A stretch of DNA of 64,000 nt from Neoceratodus forsteri (Eukaryota; Chordata; Ceratodontiformes; Ceratodontidae). Positions 43,800 to 53,012 of the stretch are shown here, piece after piece. Where the stretch lies: assembly GCA_016271365.2 (NCBI GenBank), contig CM057455.1:1558342501-1558406500 (forward strand), read 5' to 3'. Made by a program: the position numbers and the translations under genes. The number at the start of each line of letters is the position of its first letter. Positions within the stretch are counted from its first letter, which is position 1. The notes beneath the pieces were generated by a model. That model was given only the letters and a program-made list of their open reading frames with translations, did not search any database and was not told the DNA's origin.

Positions 43800-44457
43800 G
43801 ATATAAAATGTTTTTTTGGGTGCTTTAGAGCAGTGAAGTTTGCGCACGCAGTATACCATATGGTGGTCGCTGAGTGCATCGGGGAGGGTACCTGCATCAA
43901 TGATGCAGTGTGGATGGCTGGTGAGGACCCAGTCCAGAAGAGAGTGGTTATGAGATTTCAGGTTAAGATGAATTGGGGTGGAGATGAGTTGGGTAAGGTG
44001 CAGGGATTTTATATTTTGGCAGAATTTTAAGTTAGGTAGTGAGAGCCAATTTATATTGAATTCACCAAAGATGAAGAGATCCCCAGAAAGGGCAAGAGTT
44101 ATGTGGTCAGAAGCTTAGAGATCAGAGTGGCTGATAGGCCTGGGCAGCAATAGATGCCCACCACATAGACTGGGAGAGAGAATGGGAGGGAAAGTTTGAG
44201 TACAAGGAATTCATAGGTAGCAGGAGTGGACACAGATAGTACTGTGGAGAACTGAATAGAGGAGGAGCGGTAGATAGCAATATCACCACCTTTTTTTGGG
44301 CAGTCTTGGCGAGTGACAGTGAACCCTGGAATTGTGATGGCTGAGTCTGGAATTCTGGGGGACAGCCAGAATTCAGACACAATGAAGACATCAGGCAGGA
44401 GAGAGGTGGTGAGAGGTCAATTTTGGGAAGGAGACTGCAGATATTGATATGGGCCAC
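43800..44457 (-). pseudogene. LINE-X1 endonuclease
   Basis: The minus strand reads MAHINICSLLPKIDL (the N-block) and, in the next frame, SEFWLSPRIPDSAITIPGFT, RQDCPKKGGDIAIYRSS and YVVGIYCCPG. These are the apurinic-type endonuclease blocks ETWL, RxxRxGGGxAIY and YRPP in degenerate form. The C-terminal SDH block is not clear. Frames shift at least once. Confidence 0.7.
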
Positions 44458-44560
44458 TCACAGCTCTTTGTATATTGGAGGAAAGGGCATGGACTGGGCC
44501 AGGATTGGGCTCAACATCACCAGCCATAAGAAGTAGGAGAGGAAGTAGGTGCTTGAGTCA

Positions 44561-44689
44561 GAAGGTTTATTGATTTTTTTATTTAGAGTCTTTTCGGGGG
44601 GGGGTTGTATGAGGGCCCTGACAGGGAACCCTCAGCCCAGTTTTGTAGTTTTTTTTTTTTTTGAGGGAGTGGGAACCCAACAATGGGTC
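44561..44689. other. G- and T-tract spacer
   Basis: Homopolymer-rich (runs of G at 44598 and of T at 44650 and 44694). No gene seen. Confidence 0.4.
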
Positions 44690-44960
44690 CAAATTTTTTT
44701 TTTTAAACTGACTACTCCATGAGGAGTACAATTGGGGAGATGTCATGGCACTAAGTGATGTTGGCCAGAACTACCAGGGTGAGCTGCCCATAGGCCCGGG
44801 TTCTGCTAGAGCTGGGCATGGTGGGCAGGTGTGGTACTTAATGGTAGAGATATTCCAGAAAATCAACAGTTATGGTAAGAACATAACTTTCATATCTTCC
44901 ATGAATCAATCTTCGCCACTGATTCCCACTTATGATTCAGGGTACCAAACTTTCCCTTAT
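44690..44960 (+). repeat. DIRS-D left inverted repeat with head-to-head junction
   Basis: It matches the reverse complement of 56441-56640. Shared strings include CTCCAT, GGGTGAGCT, CTGCTAGAG and GAATCAATCTTC. Near 44865-44905 two DIRS outer ends meet in opposite orientation (GATATTCCAG to GGTAAGAAC, then AACTTTCATATCTTCC). This resembles the internal complementary region of DIRS-C. Confidence 0.65.
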
Positions 44961-45631
44961 TCCTGAGGGAGGAGCTGGCTCACTCTGAGGGTAAAAGGAT
45001 ACCCTCAGCTCTCTACATAGGGGAAAACATGAGGACAGGAGCTGTCATGTTAAGTGACTATCAGGGCCTATGTATAAAGGCATGCCATCGAGGAAGTGGT
45101 AAGGCCCTTCTAGCGAAGGTTGAGACTCCTGGTCTCAAGAGCTTCAGCCTTGGCTGTGAAACTGCGTAGGGAACTCACCCATGGGGAGGGCTTAACAGAT
45201 TCACCCAAAGGGTGTCCTCCTACATCCATGGAATGACCCGATCAGTGCTGGTGTGGGGAAACCCCAAGGTGAGGAGACCAGAGTCACACAGGTCCCATGG
45301 AGCAACTCCTGTCTTCACCAGTGATGTCCAATAGCTCTGGAGAAAACACCATCTCAAGGTTGTCATCCAACCCTGACTTAGCACCTCCTCCAGCACTGAG
45401 CTGAGGCTCAGCGATGTCCTCACAGACAGGGTTTCCCTATCACCACAGTTAGCACCATGCTAGACCCCTCACTCGATATCAACTTTGACATCGCACTCGG
45501 TGCCATCACCCTTCTTAGTGTCACAAGTGACACAAGAGTTGGGGACAACCTCTGTGACGACATCGTCATCAACATCTCATTCAGAGGTGGGCCCAGGATT
45601 GGCTCCATTACCATCACCACCTCCGTCGTCA
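44961..45631. other. DIRS-D internal sequence, left block
   Basis: Low-similarity region, with gag-like serine/threonine-rich composition in frames on either strand (45220-45639). No domain recognised. Confidence 0.4.
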
Positions 45632-46200
45632 TTTATTAATTTCAAAAGTTCCTCCAGGAAAGGCGTACTGGCTTGTAACACCTTATTTCTAGATGTGTCT
45701 GGGAGGGATGTGGAAAAGGAGTATACCATACAAGATGTGCAAGTGAAAATGCATAAATTAAGGATGGAGTAGAAATAAAAATAAAATAAAAAACAATAAA
45801 ATAAATGTCAAAATACATAACAGTGCACAGTCACAGATTACAGGCAGATAGTGTAACACAAAAGAATGATGAACACAGTGCAAAATTAAGGTGCAATAAA
45901 TTACTGGGGTACAAGTACAAAACAGAACTGCTAGCAATGCCAGAGAGTAGCAGACTACCACCACCCAGATAGTTAATGTGCAAGAGTTAATAAAGCCAGT
46001 ACAGGGGGAAAGCTATGGAGTTAGGCACACTTACTCTGGGGGGATAGGTCAGTGCTCACAGCTGGGGGGGGCACAGGGGACATCAATAATGTGGGGAGGA
46101 GGAACAGGAGTCAGGGATCATGAAGGAGGAGTGGGAAGGGGTAGTGAAATAAGATGGGGCTTGAGGAAGGAGAAGGACAAGGCTGAGCAGACAGACAGGG

Positions 46201-46209
46201 AAAGAGAGG
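46201..46209. repeat. Target-site duplication of the MULE, left (AAAGAGAGG)
   Basis: Perfect 9 bp repeat with 48963-48971. Confidence 0.85.
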
Positions 46210-46259
46210 GGATCCGTACTAAATCTCGTCAATGAAAATGCCGACAGCTATGTTACCAA

Positions 46260-46640
46260 CACTGAAATCCCAAATGCTGACATCTAAATTGACTGACACA
46301 CAAAATCCCGACAAAGCATATGGCAAGCAAACAAACCAGTCTGAAAGCTTAGAAGGCATCAGTAAAAGTGAACAGCTTACATTGAGGCTAATGCAGTAGC
46401 AGTATCATTAAACAAACGCAGCTTAGAAGGCATCAGTAAATGACCCAGCAGTATCATTAAATAAACAAAAGTAACAGCATTAGCTTAAAAGACATTTCTT
46501 GCATTGCAGAAACATCTTTACTGATAAACGAAAAAGAACTGCATCACATTTTTATTTATTTATTATAAAAAGCAGCGGCATTATATTTATTGGTATGTTC
46601 CTTACCTTGCGATTTAGCTGTGATGTCAGAGCCAAGGCAT
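46260..46640. other. MULE left subterminal region with short direct repeats
   Basis: Noncoding. AGAAGGCATCAGTAAA and AGCAGTATCATTAAA each occur twice within 46350-46460, as subterminal repeats often do in DNA transposons. Confidence 0.55.
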
Positions 46641-47095
46641 ATTTCTGGTGTGGCAATTCGATTCGGCATGTTCAGTGTGTGTATTTAAAATCACTCTTTA
46701 TTAAAAGAATATTAAAACAATTCTGGTCAGTTACTGTTCCAATGCATGGCAAGCATTCACAGAGTGAAATTGTGGCTATGCCACACAGAAACTCAAGTGA
46801 GGATCTCTGCTGCCTTTCAGTTAGCACATTACAGATCTTCACCTCTTTCTGCATAATGTTTCTTTCTGGGAGATCTTAGCAAGCTGTGAACAACTTTTTC
46901 TATCATTGTCTCTGACATGAGCTGTTCTTTTTTGAGGTACTCAATGAATTGGTATGTCCCAACGTGTGACGACCTAACTAATGCATTTAGTCATCTGTGC
47001 CAAGCCTCCACATTATTTTGTGTATGGGGGGATACCCTGATCTACTTGGTCATGAACTGAACAGAATTCCAGTGGGAACATTGGTGGGCTATGGA

Positions 47096-48408
47096 TTATT
47101 GTTTGATTTCGTAATTGCCTCCTAATGTGTCCCAATACATACTGTATGTCTCTTCAAACCATGACACCAAGGGAGCACAGTTGTCTGGTATTATTCTTTT
47201 TAGTTCTTCGAATGCAGGTCTAATTTCACTTGGGAGGAGAAATGCCAGAGCCACAAGATGCCTCAGCAGGAGGCCAAACTCAGGGTCACACCCATATTTT
47301 GCTGACAACCCGACTTTGTATTTTATGCCATACTATTTGGCCTAAATGAAAGAGGCGCATCTTGTTTGTGGATTCTGGGAACTCTGCTTTGCTGGCATTT
47401 ATTGCTGCCATCTAAAAATCTGTGATTGTAAACACTGGTGACAAACTTAGGTTTGCCTCATCAGCGATGTCCTGGAGATCTTGAAAAACCCACTGATAAC
47501 AGCTTTGAGATTTCGAGGACATAACAGCAAATACAAGTGGTAGAATGCAAGAGTTTTCGGTGTTGTCAACTGGTGTATGTATTGAATAAAGTTGTCTGAA
47601 TACAGTGGGCACTGTGCAAAAGATGATCCATTATCCAATATCTGGCCAATTGGAGGTGTACAATGTTTGCAGGTGTGGTGGACTAAAGAATTCTGTCATC
47701 CCCAATGGTGGAGTCACAGGCTAAGAAAGAGAACGTGGGTAGGTGCCCTTTGTATAAAGTAGTCCAAATATTCCTATTGGGGGCTGGTTGAATGGCTGAC
47801 TTCAATGTAGAAGAGAAAAAGTATATGGAGACCAGCCACTCAGTTCATCACAAAAAATGTAGTTTTATTGTAATATTTTCCTAGAACATCATGATCCCCT
47901 AGGGGATCATGGTGTTCTAAGAAACTATTACAATAAAACTACATTTCTTATGATGAACTGAGTGGCTGGTATCTGGATACTTTTTCTCTTCTACATTGGA
48001 GTCTCGGGCTAACCATGGACAGCTGTTAATTGTTCTAAGGTGGTCAGGAATGGTAGCTCTTCAAGACACTGGGCCTCCGGAGGCATATGCTGCAGCCTTG
48101 CTCACTTTACAGTCTGCACCATAGCCTGTTTTCTTAGAATTTCTGACAAACCTCATGTGGTTGTGATGACATTGCTGCCTGAATAATTTGTGAGGGTAGT
48201 CATGTGTGTCCAATGCCCATTTGTTCAGGGCTACAACTGCATCAGCTACTGGCACATCTGCTGCATCTGGTGAGTGAGAGTGCTGAGTGTGGCTTACCAA
48301 AGTATGCTCCCCACCAACTAATACAATTGCAGCTCTTCCATGACAATGAGAGCTTTTTCTTTCCTGACAACACCAAACCCTATCACCACAGTTTCGCTCC
48401 TTTACCAA
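47096..48408 (-). pseudogene. FLYWCH/MULE transposase, degraded
   Basis: The N-terminal frame (48061-48408) reads VKERNCGDRVWCCQERKS, then HCHGRAAIVLVGG and THSPDAAD-like residues (HSHSPDAADVP), a FLYWCH-type zinc finger pattern (W-C, C, H-x-H). The middle frame (47412-47612) has TVFRQLYSIH, ILPLVFAVMSSKSQSCYQ and WVFQDL, and the C-terminal frame (47096-47308) has GLLLRHLVALAFLLPSEIRP, AFEELKRIIPD and MYWDTLGG. These are the MULE transposase core order. The palindrome at 47798-48003 and several frameshifts separate them. In the family it cuts and rejoins DNA ends; this copy cannot. Confidence 0.78.
47798..48003. repeat. 206 bp exactly centred palindrome inside the MULE
   Basis: Two 103-base arms with no spacer meet at 47900/47901 (CCCCTAGGGG). 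About ten mismatches and no indel separate the arms. Outer ends read GACTTCAATGTAGAAG and CTTCTACATTGGAGTC. It would fold into a long hairpin. It interrupts the transposase remnant. Confidence 0.9.
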
Positions 48409-48962
48409 CAGATAGCCGTCAGTGCATATCTTGTTCCTTCCCTTCTGGGAAGGTACAACCCTTCAAATATGAGTTCCCGGCTCTGCCATGGAAAAATGAT
48501 AGCCTGGTGCAAAGTTACAAAGCAGGGTTACTGCTATGGCAACCCTTATATCTAGGCATCCAGGTCAGCAACTGCGCATCATGTGCACAGCTGTTGGCAG
48601 TATGATCAGCGGCCAGCTCACTGTTGATTCCAGCAGCAGCAAGAAGGAACTTAGCAAACTGAGGGCAGATGGCAGCAGAGTGCAGCAGACTGGTGAGTAC
48701 CGAGTACTGAGTACTGTTGGAGCCACAATGTGAGCTGTTTACTTTTATACTGGTTTGTTTACTTATGCCACAAGCACTGCCTTGATTTTGTTTGTCAGCA
48801 AATTTAGGTATTGGTGCCTAGCTTTTCAGAGCATCTCATTGCAGCACTGGTCAGAATTTCAGCGGTCGGGAAATCAATAATTTGGGCAATTACAACGATG
48901 GGAAAACTGTGACGGGAACATCGATTTCTGGCAAACTGGTATGGGGATTTAGTACCTGACCC

Positions 48963-48971
48963 AAAGAGAGG
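48963..48971. repeat. Target-site duplication of the MULE, right (AAAGAGAGG)
   Basis: Perfect copy of 46201-46209; LINE-X2 similarity resumes at once. Confidence 0.85.
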
Positions 48972-49045
48972 ACCAGAGCTTAGGAAGATGATAAAAGAAG
49001 GCAGCTTGGCCCATAGAAGTTTTCCTTGAGGGGAGACATAAGGAG

Positions 49046-49784
49046 AAGGAGCTATCTGAAGTTGTCACCCCCATGACACACCCAAACTGACAACAATGGC
49101 TAACAGCTTTGGTGCCAGTCCCTTCCCTGCCACCACAAACAGTGTCAAAAAGGGGCCTGGCATCATTCTCAGTGCCACCGGTGTTGCGCCTAAAGCTGCA
49201 GGCCTCACCTCCAGGGATGTCCATTGCACAGGGCAGGCAGACTATGAAGGGTTCACCGTCAACTGCCCAGAAGGAGTTGACTGTCACCAGATCCATCTAC
49301 CAGAGTTTCCAAAAAGGTCAAGAACTCTACTTTTATGAAATGGGAGGTCCCAGGAAGAGGCCAGAGGAAAAGCATAAAGACCTGGTTTGGGATGGATGGA
49401 TGCATGCAATACCAGTTTCTAATGGTAGGGATCAAGTGATCCCACCTGAACACATAGTTCTCAAGTGTACAGTGGTTCACTGAGAAGCAGGCAAGAAATG
49501 CATCCATGTTATGCTGTGATCCAGGTCAGGCCACATAGGACTGTTGCCAGTTCGTCACAGCCATCGGTTTCCCACAGGGGCATGGTTGTTGGATTTTTTG
49601 ATGACTTGGCCACTTTCATGTCGGACATCAGCATTGTGGCAAAATAATAAACATAGATGGCACTACAACTAGAGAAAAAAAAATCAGTGATGCAGTAGAA
49701 ATAAGTGGAAATGAGGCAAACTGAGGTGTCATGTTCCCACAGCGTGCACTCAATAGTTGGAAGAAAGTACAGCTACTTAAGAAC
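49046..49784 (-). pseudogene. DIRS-D gag remnant and 5' leader
   Basis: Minus-strand frames at 49259-49507 and 48949-49296 are short and shifted (for example DIPGGEACSFRRNTGGTEND). Position next to the 5' terminal repeat suggests the gag N-terminus. The last ~150 bases (49640-49784) match the DIRS-A 5' leader (GTGCACTCAATAG-type strings). The function call is positional only. Confidence 0.45.
49782..49784. other. DIRS-C left target trinucleotide (AAC)
   Basis: AAC (GTT on the element strand) precedes the left inverted repeat and recurs at 55719-55721. DIRS elements insert by recombination at such short matches and make no target duplication. Confidence 0.5.
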
Positions 49785-49966
49785 TTACTGTAACAGTAGA
49801 TCTTCGAGAACAGCTCTTGCAGCCAGTTACACCATTGAGACTGAAGCCGGCAGGCACCAGGACCCCACAGAAAAATTCTAGCTAGCAATATCCAGCGAGG
49901 GACTGCCCCCGACATCCGGCATCATATAAAAGGGGGAGGTCCCCCAGCATCCCCAGTTCTCTCGCC
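49785..49966 (+). repeat. DIRS-C left inverted terminal repeat (3' end of element)
   Basis: The reverse complement matches 55526-55718: CTGGGGATGCTGGGGGACC, ATATTGCTAGCTAGAATTTT and GTGGGGTCCTGGTGCCTGC are common to both. The outermost bases differ between the two ends, as in other DIRS. Confidence 0.9.
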
Positions 49967-50127
49967 GGAGACTCCTGGCCCAAAGGTGACATCTGAAGGG
50001 GAGACCGAGGATCTGCTTCCAAAGGAAGGTACAATAACTTAGATACTGGATGGCGTCAAAGACACTGCAGCCTAAAGACTAGGTCGGAAGACTCAACCTC
50101 CTGAGGGGAAGGTGGGAGGGAAACTAC

Positions 50128-50237
50128 CTGCTGCAAGAGCTGTTCTCAAAAATCTACTGTTACAGTAAGTTCTTACGTAACTGTACTATCTTACTTCGAG
50201 AAACAGCTCTTGCAGCAGATAACACCATTCAGACTGA
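50128..50237. repeat. DIRS-C internal complementary region (ICR)
   Basis: The left half (GCTGCAAGAGCTGTTCTC to TACAGTAAGTTCTTA) is the reverse complement of the left element end. The right half (TCTTACTTCGAGAAACAG to CAGACTG) is the reverse complement of the right element end. The two halves together form a near-palindrome. In DIRS replication this region is the template that brings both ends together into a circle. Confidence 0.9.
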
Positions 50238-50239
50238 TT

Positions 50240-51609
50240 CCCAAGCAGTTAGGGAACTACTTCCTGATCAGAAGGAGGATAGGAGAGATCCTTGTGTGAA
50301 TCAAATTTTATGACAAAAGTCCTTGGAGGACAGCCAAGCTGAAACCTGCTCTGCGCCTAGAGGCAATATCCAAACTGTAATGCCTGATAAAGGTGTGTAC
50401 AGTGCTCCAAGTTGCTGCTGCGCAGATGGCTGATGTAGAAACGTTCTTAAGCGTTGCGAACGAGGTAGCCACCCCCCTCGTGGAGTGTCATTTAACCGGT
50501 CCTAGTAAAGGTTTATTGCGCTTCTGGTAACCGAACGAAATGCATTTAACAAGCCATCTGGAGAGCTATTGCTTTGACACAGGTGCACCCTGCATCCTGT
50601 GTGCAAATGATACAAAGAGCTGGTCTGACTTGTGATGGGATCTAGTTCTAGCCAGATAGTATCTGAGGCTCCTATGTACATCTAAGGTGTGCAAAAGGGC
50701 TTCTTCTCTGTTGGAATGGCTGGGATAGTACACCAGAAGGTCGATATCCTGGTTGAGAGGTACAGCCGAGACCACTTTGGGAAGAAACTTAGGATTTGTC
50801 CTTACGAAAAAACAAGTAAGGATCTTTGCACATAAGTGCATGAAGCTCAGAAATTCTTCTGGTGGAAGTAACAGCAACTAAAAATAGCATCTTCCAGGTG
50901 AGGAGACACAGCTTGCAATCTGTGGCCAGTTCAAAAGGGGGCAGCATAAGCTGTTCTAAGACAAAGGGGAGATCCCAAGGTGGAATTGTGTCCTTGATAG
51001 GAGGTCTCAAGTGAAGAATACCATGCAAGAAAGCGCAGGAAGCGTCTAGTTGTGCTAGAGACCTGTGACCTACCGGGGAATGATATGCCGAAATGGCACC
51101 TTAATAGAGGAGTAGATGAGCCCTGATTCATACAGGGAGAGGAGGTAATATAAGACTGACCTCTCCGAGCAGTCTAGTGGGGTCAGTCCATGAGCCCGAG
51201 CTCAAATGCAAAATCTGCACCATTTCATGGCGTAGGTGGCATGAGTGGATGGATATCTTGCTGCCACCAAAACGTCTGCAATGTCTTGCGAGACCCCGTA
51301 TCGCATGACTGCTATGTCCTTAGGAGCCAGGCATGCAGGTTCAGTGACCGAAGGTCCAGATGGACCAAGGGACCTGTCTCCTGGGACAGTAGATGAGAGC
51401 TGACTGGCAGAGGCACCGAGGGTTCCTGGGTGAGCTGGTATAGGAGAGAGAACCAAATTTGCCTGGGCCAAATGGGCGCTACTAGTATAAGAGGTGTCTG
51501 CTCTTGTCAGAGCTTCAAGAGAACCCTCTGGAAGGGCAGGGAAGGGCAGGAATGCGTAGAGTAACCTGTCTGTCCAGGAGAGGGGACAACACATCTTGCC
51601 AGAAAACAC
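50240..51609 (-). pseudogene. DIRS-C tyrosine recombinase
   Basis: N-terminal core-binding part at 51202-51300 (VAARYPSTHATYAMKWCRF). The middle includes LEQLMLPPFELATDCKLCLL (50789-51028), WKMLFLVAVTSTRRISELHA (the block with the first catalytic Arg) and RTNPKFLPKVVSAVP. The end, read at about 50360-50500, gives HSTRGVATSFATLKNVSTSA and TFIRHYSLD, with the HxxR motif and the catalytic Tyr codon at 50377-50379. All catalytic positions appear kept, but frameshifts and a stop just before HSTR break it. It would insert the circular DNA into the genome. Confidence 0.85.
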
Positions 51610-53006
51610 CAGGCCCTGGATTTAGCAAGCAGAAATTGGGCAGTTTTGTGGTGGATGGGGACGAGAAGAGGTTTAATTCTGGTGTCCCTGACCTGCGAAA
51701 CAGGTCCTCTGCAACTTCCTGTTGCAGTTCCCATTTGTGGAGTTTGGCCTGTGAGCAGTTCAGACTGTCCATGGTGGTGTTGCCCACTCCAGGAAGATGC
51801 ACTGCAAGGATTTCTGCGGCGTGCTGTAATACCCAATCATACACCCTCTTTGCCTCCCTGCAAAGGGGATAGAAGTGAGTGCCTCCTTGTTTGTTGAGAT
51901 AGTACATCACTGCGGTGTTGTCTGTTTGTAACAGGAGGATACCTGGTGGGATTTCTGACTGAAAGGCCTGCAGGGTGTACAGTATCACCCTCATCTCTAG
52001 AATGTTGATGTGGAGGTGAGATTTCAGAGATGACCAGGAGCCTTGGGTCCTGACTCCGTTCAGGTGAGCTCCCAATCCAGACCCCAAGGCATCCGTGGAG
52101 AGAGTCAGAGTTGGAGGCAGTGCTACGAAGGGGACTCCCATAGAAAGGTGCTCTGGGACAAGCCACCACTGCCAATCTAGGATGACAGCGCTCGCGATCC
52201 AGACTGGATGATGCAATTGGTCTCGCTTTTGGTCCCATTGGGCTCGTAACATCCATTGGGTGACCCGCATATAGAGTCGAGCTAGGGGAACCATCGTGAT
52301 GGCTGCCACCATGTGTCTGAGCAGGCAAAGAAAGGTCCTGGCTAGGAATGACTTCTTTTCCATTATGTCCCTTATGAGCGGCCTGAGTTCCACCCTGTCC
52401 AAAGGTAGGAAAGCCCTTCCTTGATTGGTGTCAAGAACTGCACCTATAAATTGCAGCTTCTGAGAAGGAAGGAGACATGATTTCTCCTGATTGATGGTGA
52501 TGCCCAGTGATTTGAAAAGGGAACATGTGTCCTGAATGGTGGCCATCAAGGCCTCCTGAGAGGGGGCCATGAGGAGTCAGTCATCTAGGTACAGAAACAC
52601 ATAGTGGCCCTGTCTCCTGAGAGCTGCTGCCAAGACTACCACACACACTTTGTGAACACTCGTGGTGCTGAGGACAGCCAGAAGGGGAGAGCTTGAAACT
52701 GGTATTGGCATCCTGGGAACTTGAAGTGCAAGAATTTTTGGTGCGCTCAAGCAATCGGGAGATGAGGTAGGCGTTCTGCATATCTAGCAACGCGAGCCAT
52801 GTGCCCTCTTTGAGCATGGGAATAAGACCCAGAAGGGTAACCATGTGAAAGCATTTATACAACATAAAGATGTTGAGATCGCTGAGGTCTAAGATCAGGC
52901 GTAAGCCCTCTGTCTTCTTCAGAACCAGGAAGAAGTGAGAATAGTACCCTCTTCCTCTCTGATTCCATGGTACTGACTCTATGGCATCCTTGTCCAGGAG
53001 TGCCAA
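51515..53006 (-). pseudogene. DIRS-C RT, RNase H and methyltransferase-like polyprotein
   Basis: RT fingers and palm: GYYSHFFLVLKKTEGLRLIL, then TWLALLDMQNAYLISRLL (first Asp). The YLDD box at 52580-52591 is intact but followed directly by a stop. From 52570 to 51515 a 351-codon frame is open: the thumb (KSCLLPSQKLQFIGAVLDT), RNase H (LTLSTDALGSGLGAHL; QTDNTAVMYYLNKQGG) and the methyltransferase-like segment (LFRRSGTPELNLFSSPSTT). It is the longest open frame in the window. RT is additionally shifted near 52830. It is the best copy for aligning DIRS-A and DIRS-B. Confidence 0.87.
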
Positions 53007-53012
53007 GATCTC

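Larger units (their letters stand above)
40250..44560 (-). mobile_element. LINE-X1: non-LTR retrotransposon of unassigned clade
   Basis: A minus-strand LINE with its 3' end at 40250 (TTTATTTATTTATTAAAATG, that is a TAAA-rich tail) and a 5' end near 44560. Domains in order are endonuclease (43800-44457), linker (43013-43490), RT (41751-42780) and a C-terminal region (41278-41735). Insertions inside are the 619 bp palindrome (40380-40998), a segment at about 42781-43012 and a LINE tail at about 43490-43690. A second copy is LINE-X2. Confidence 0.8.
46210..48962 (-). mobile_element. Mutator-like DNA transposon (MULE) with FLYWCH-type transposase remnant
   Basis: A 2753 bp unit with a perfect 9 bp target duplication, the length typical of Mutator-like elements. 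The ends are related: GGATCCGTACTAAATC on the left and, on the reverse complement of the right, GGGTCAGGTACTAAATC. Weaker similarity continues for about 50 bases (TGCC, ATGTT, TCCCA in order). The minus strand encodes a broken FLYWCH plus MULE transposase. A 206 bp palindrome sits inside. Inserted in LINE-X2. Confidence 0.85.
45632..49045 (-). mobile_element. LINE-X2: 3' fragment of the LINE-X family, split by a MULE
   Basis: The left end (TTTATTAATTTCAAAAG, then CCAGGAAAGGCGTACTGG and TTCTAGATGTGTCTG) parallels the LINE-X1 3' end at 40250. The right end (48963-49045) carries RKTSMGQAAFFYHLPKLWSS, the C-terminal block of LINE-X1. The LINE sequence proper is 45632-46209 and 48963-49045; the rest is the inserted MULE. 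It is strongly 5' truncated. Confidence 0.75.

Noticed and set aside
43855..44030. Plus-strand 80-codon frame at 43788-44030
   Set aside because: Antisense to the LINE-X1 endonuclease; no motif.
46216..48955. MULE borders set exactly at GTACTAAAT
   Set aside because: Extending six to seven bases outward gives a perfect 9 bp direct repeat, so 46210-48962 was preferred.
51515..52570. 351-codon open frame as a possible host gene
   Set aside because: Its translation is the DIRS RT thumb, RNase H and following domain, in place within an element with ITRs and ICR.
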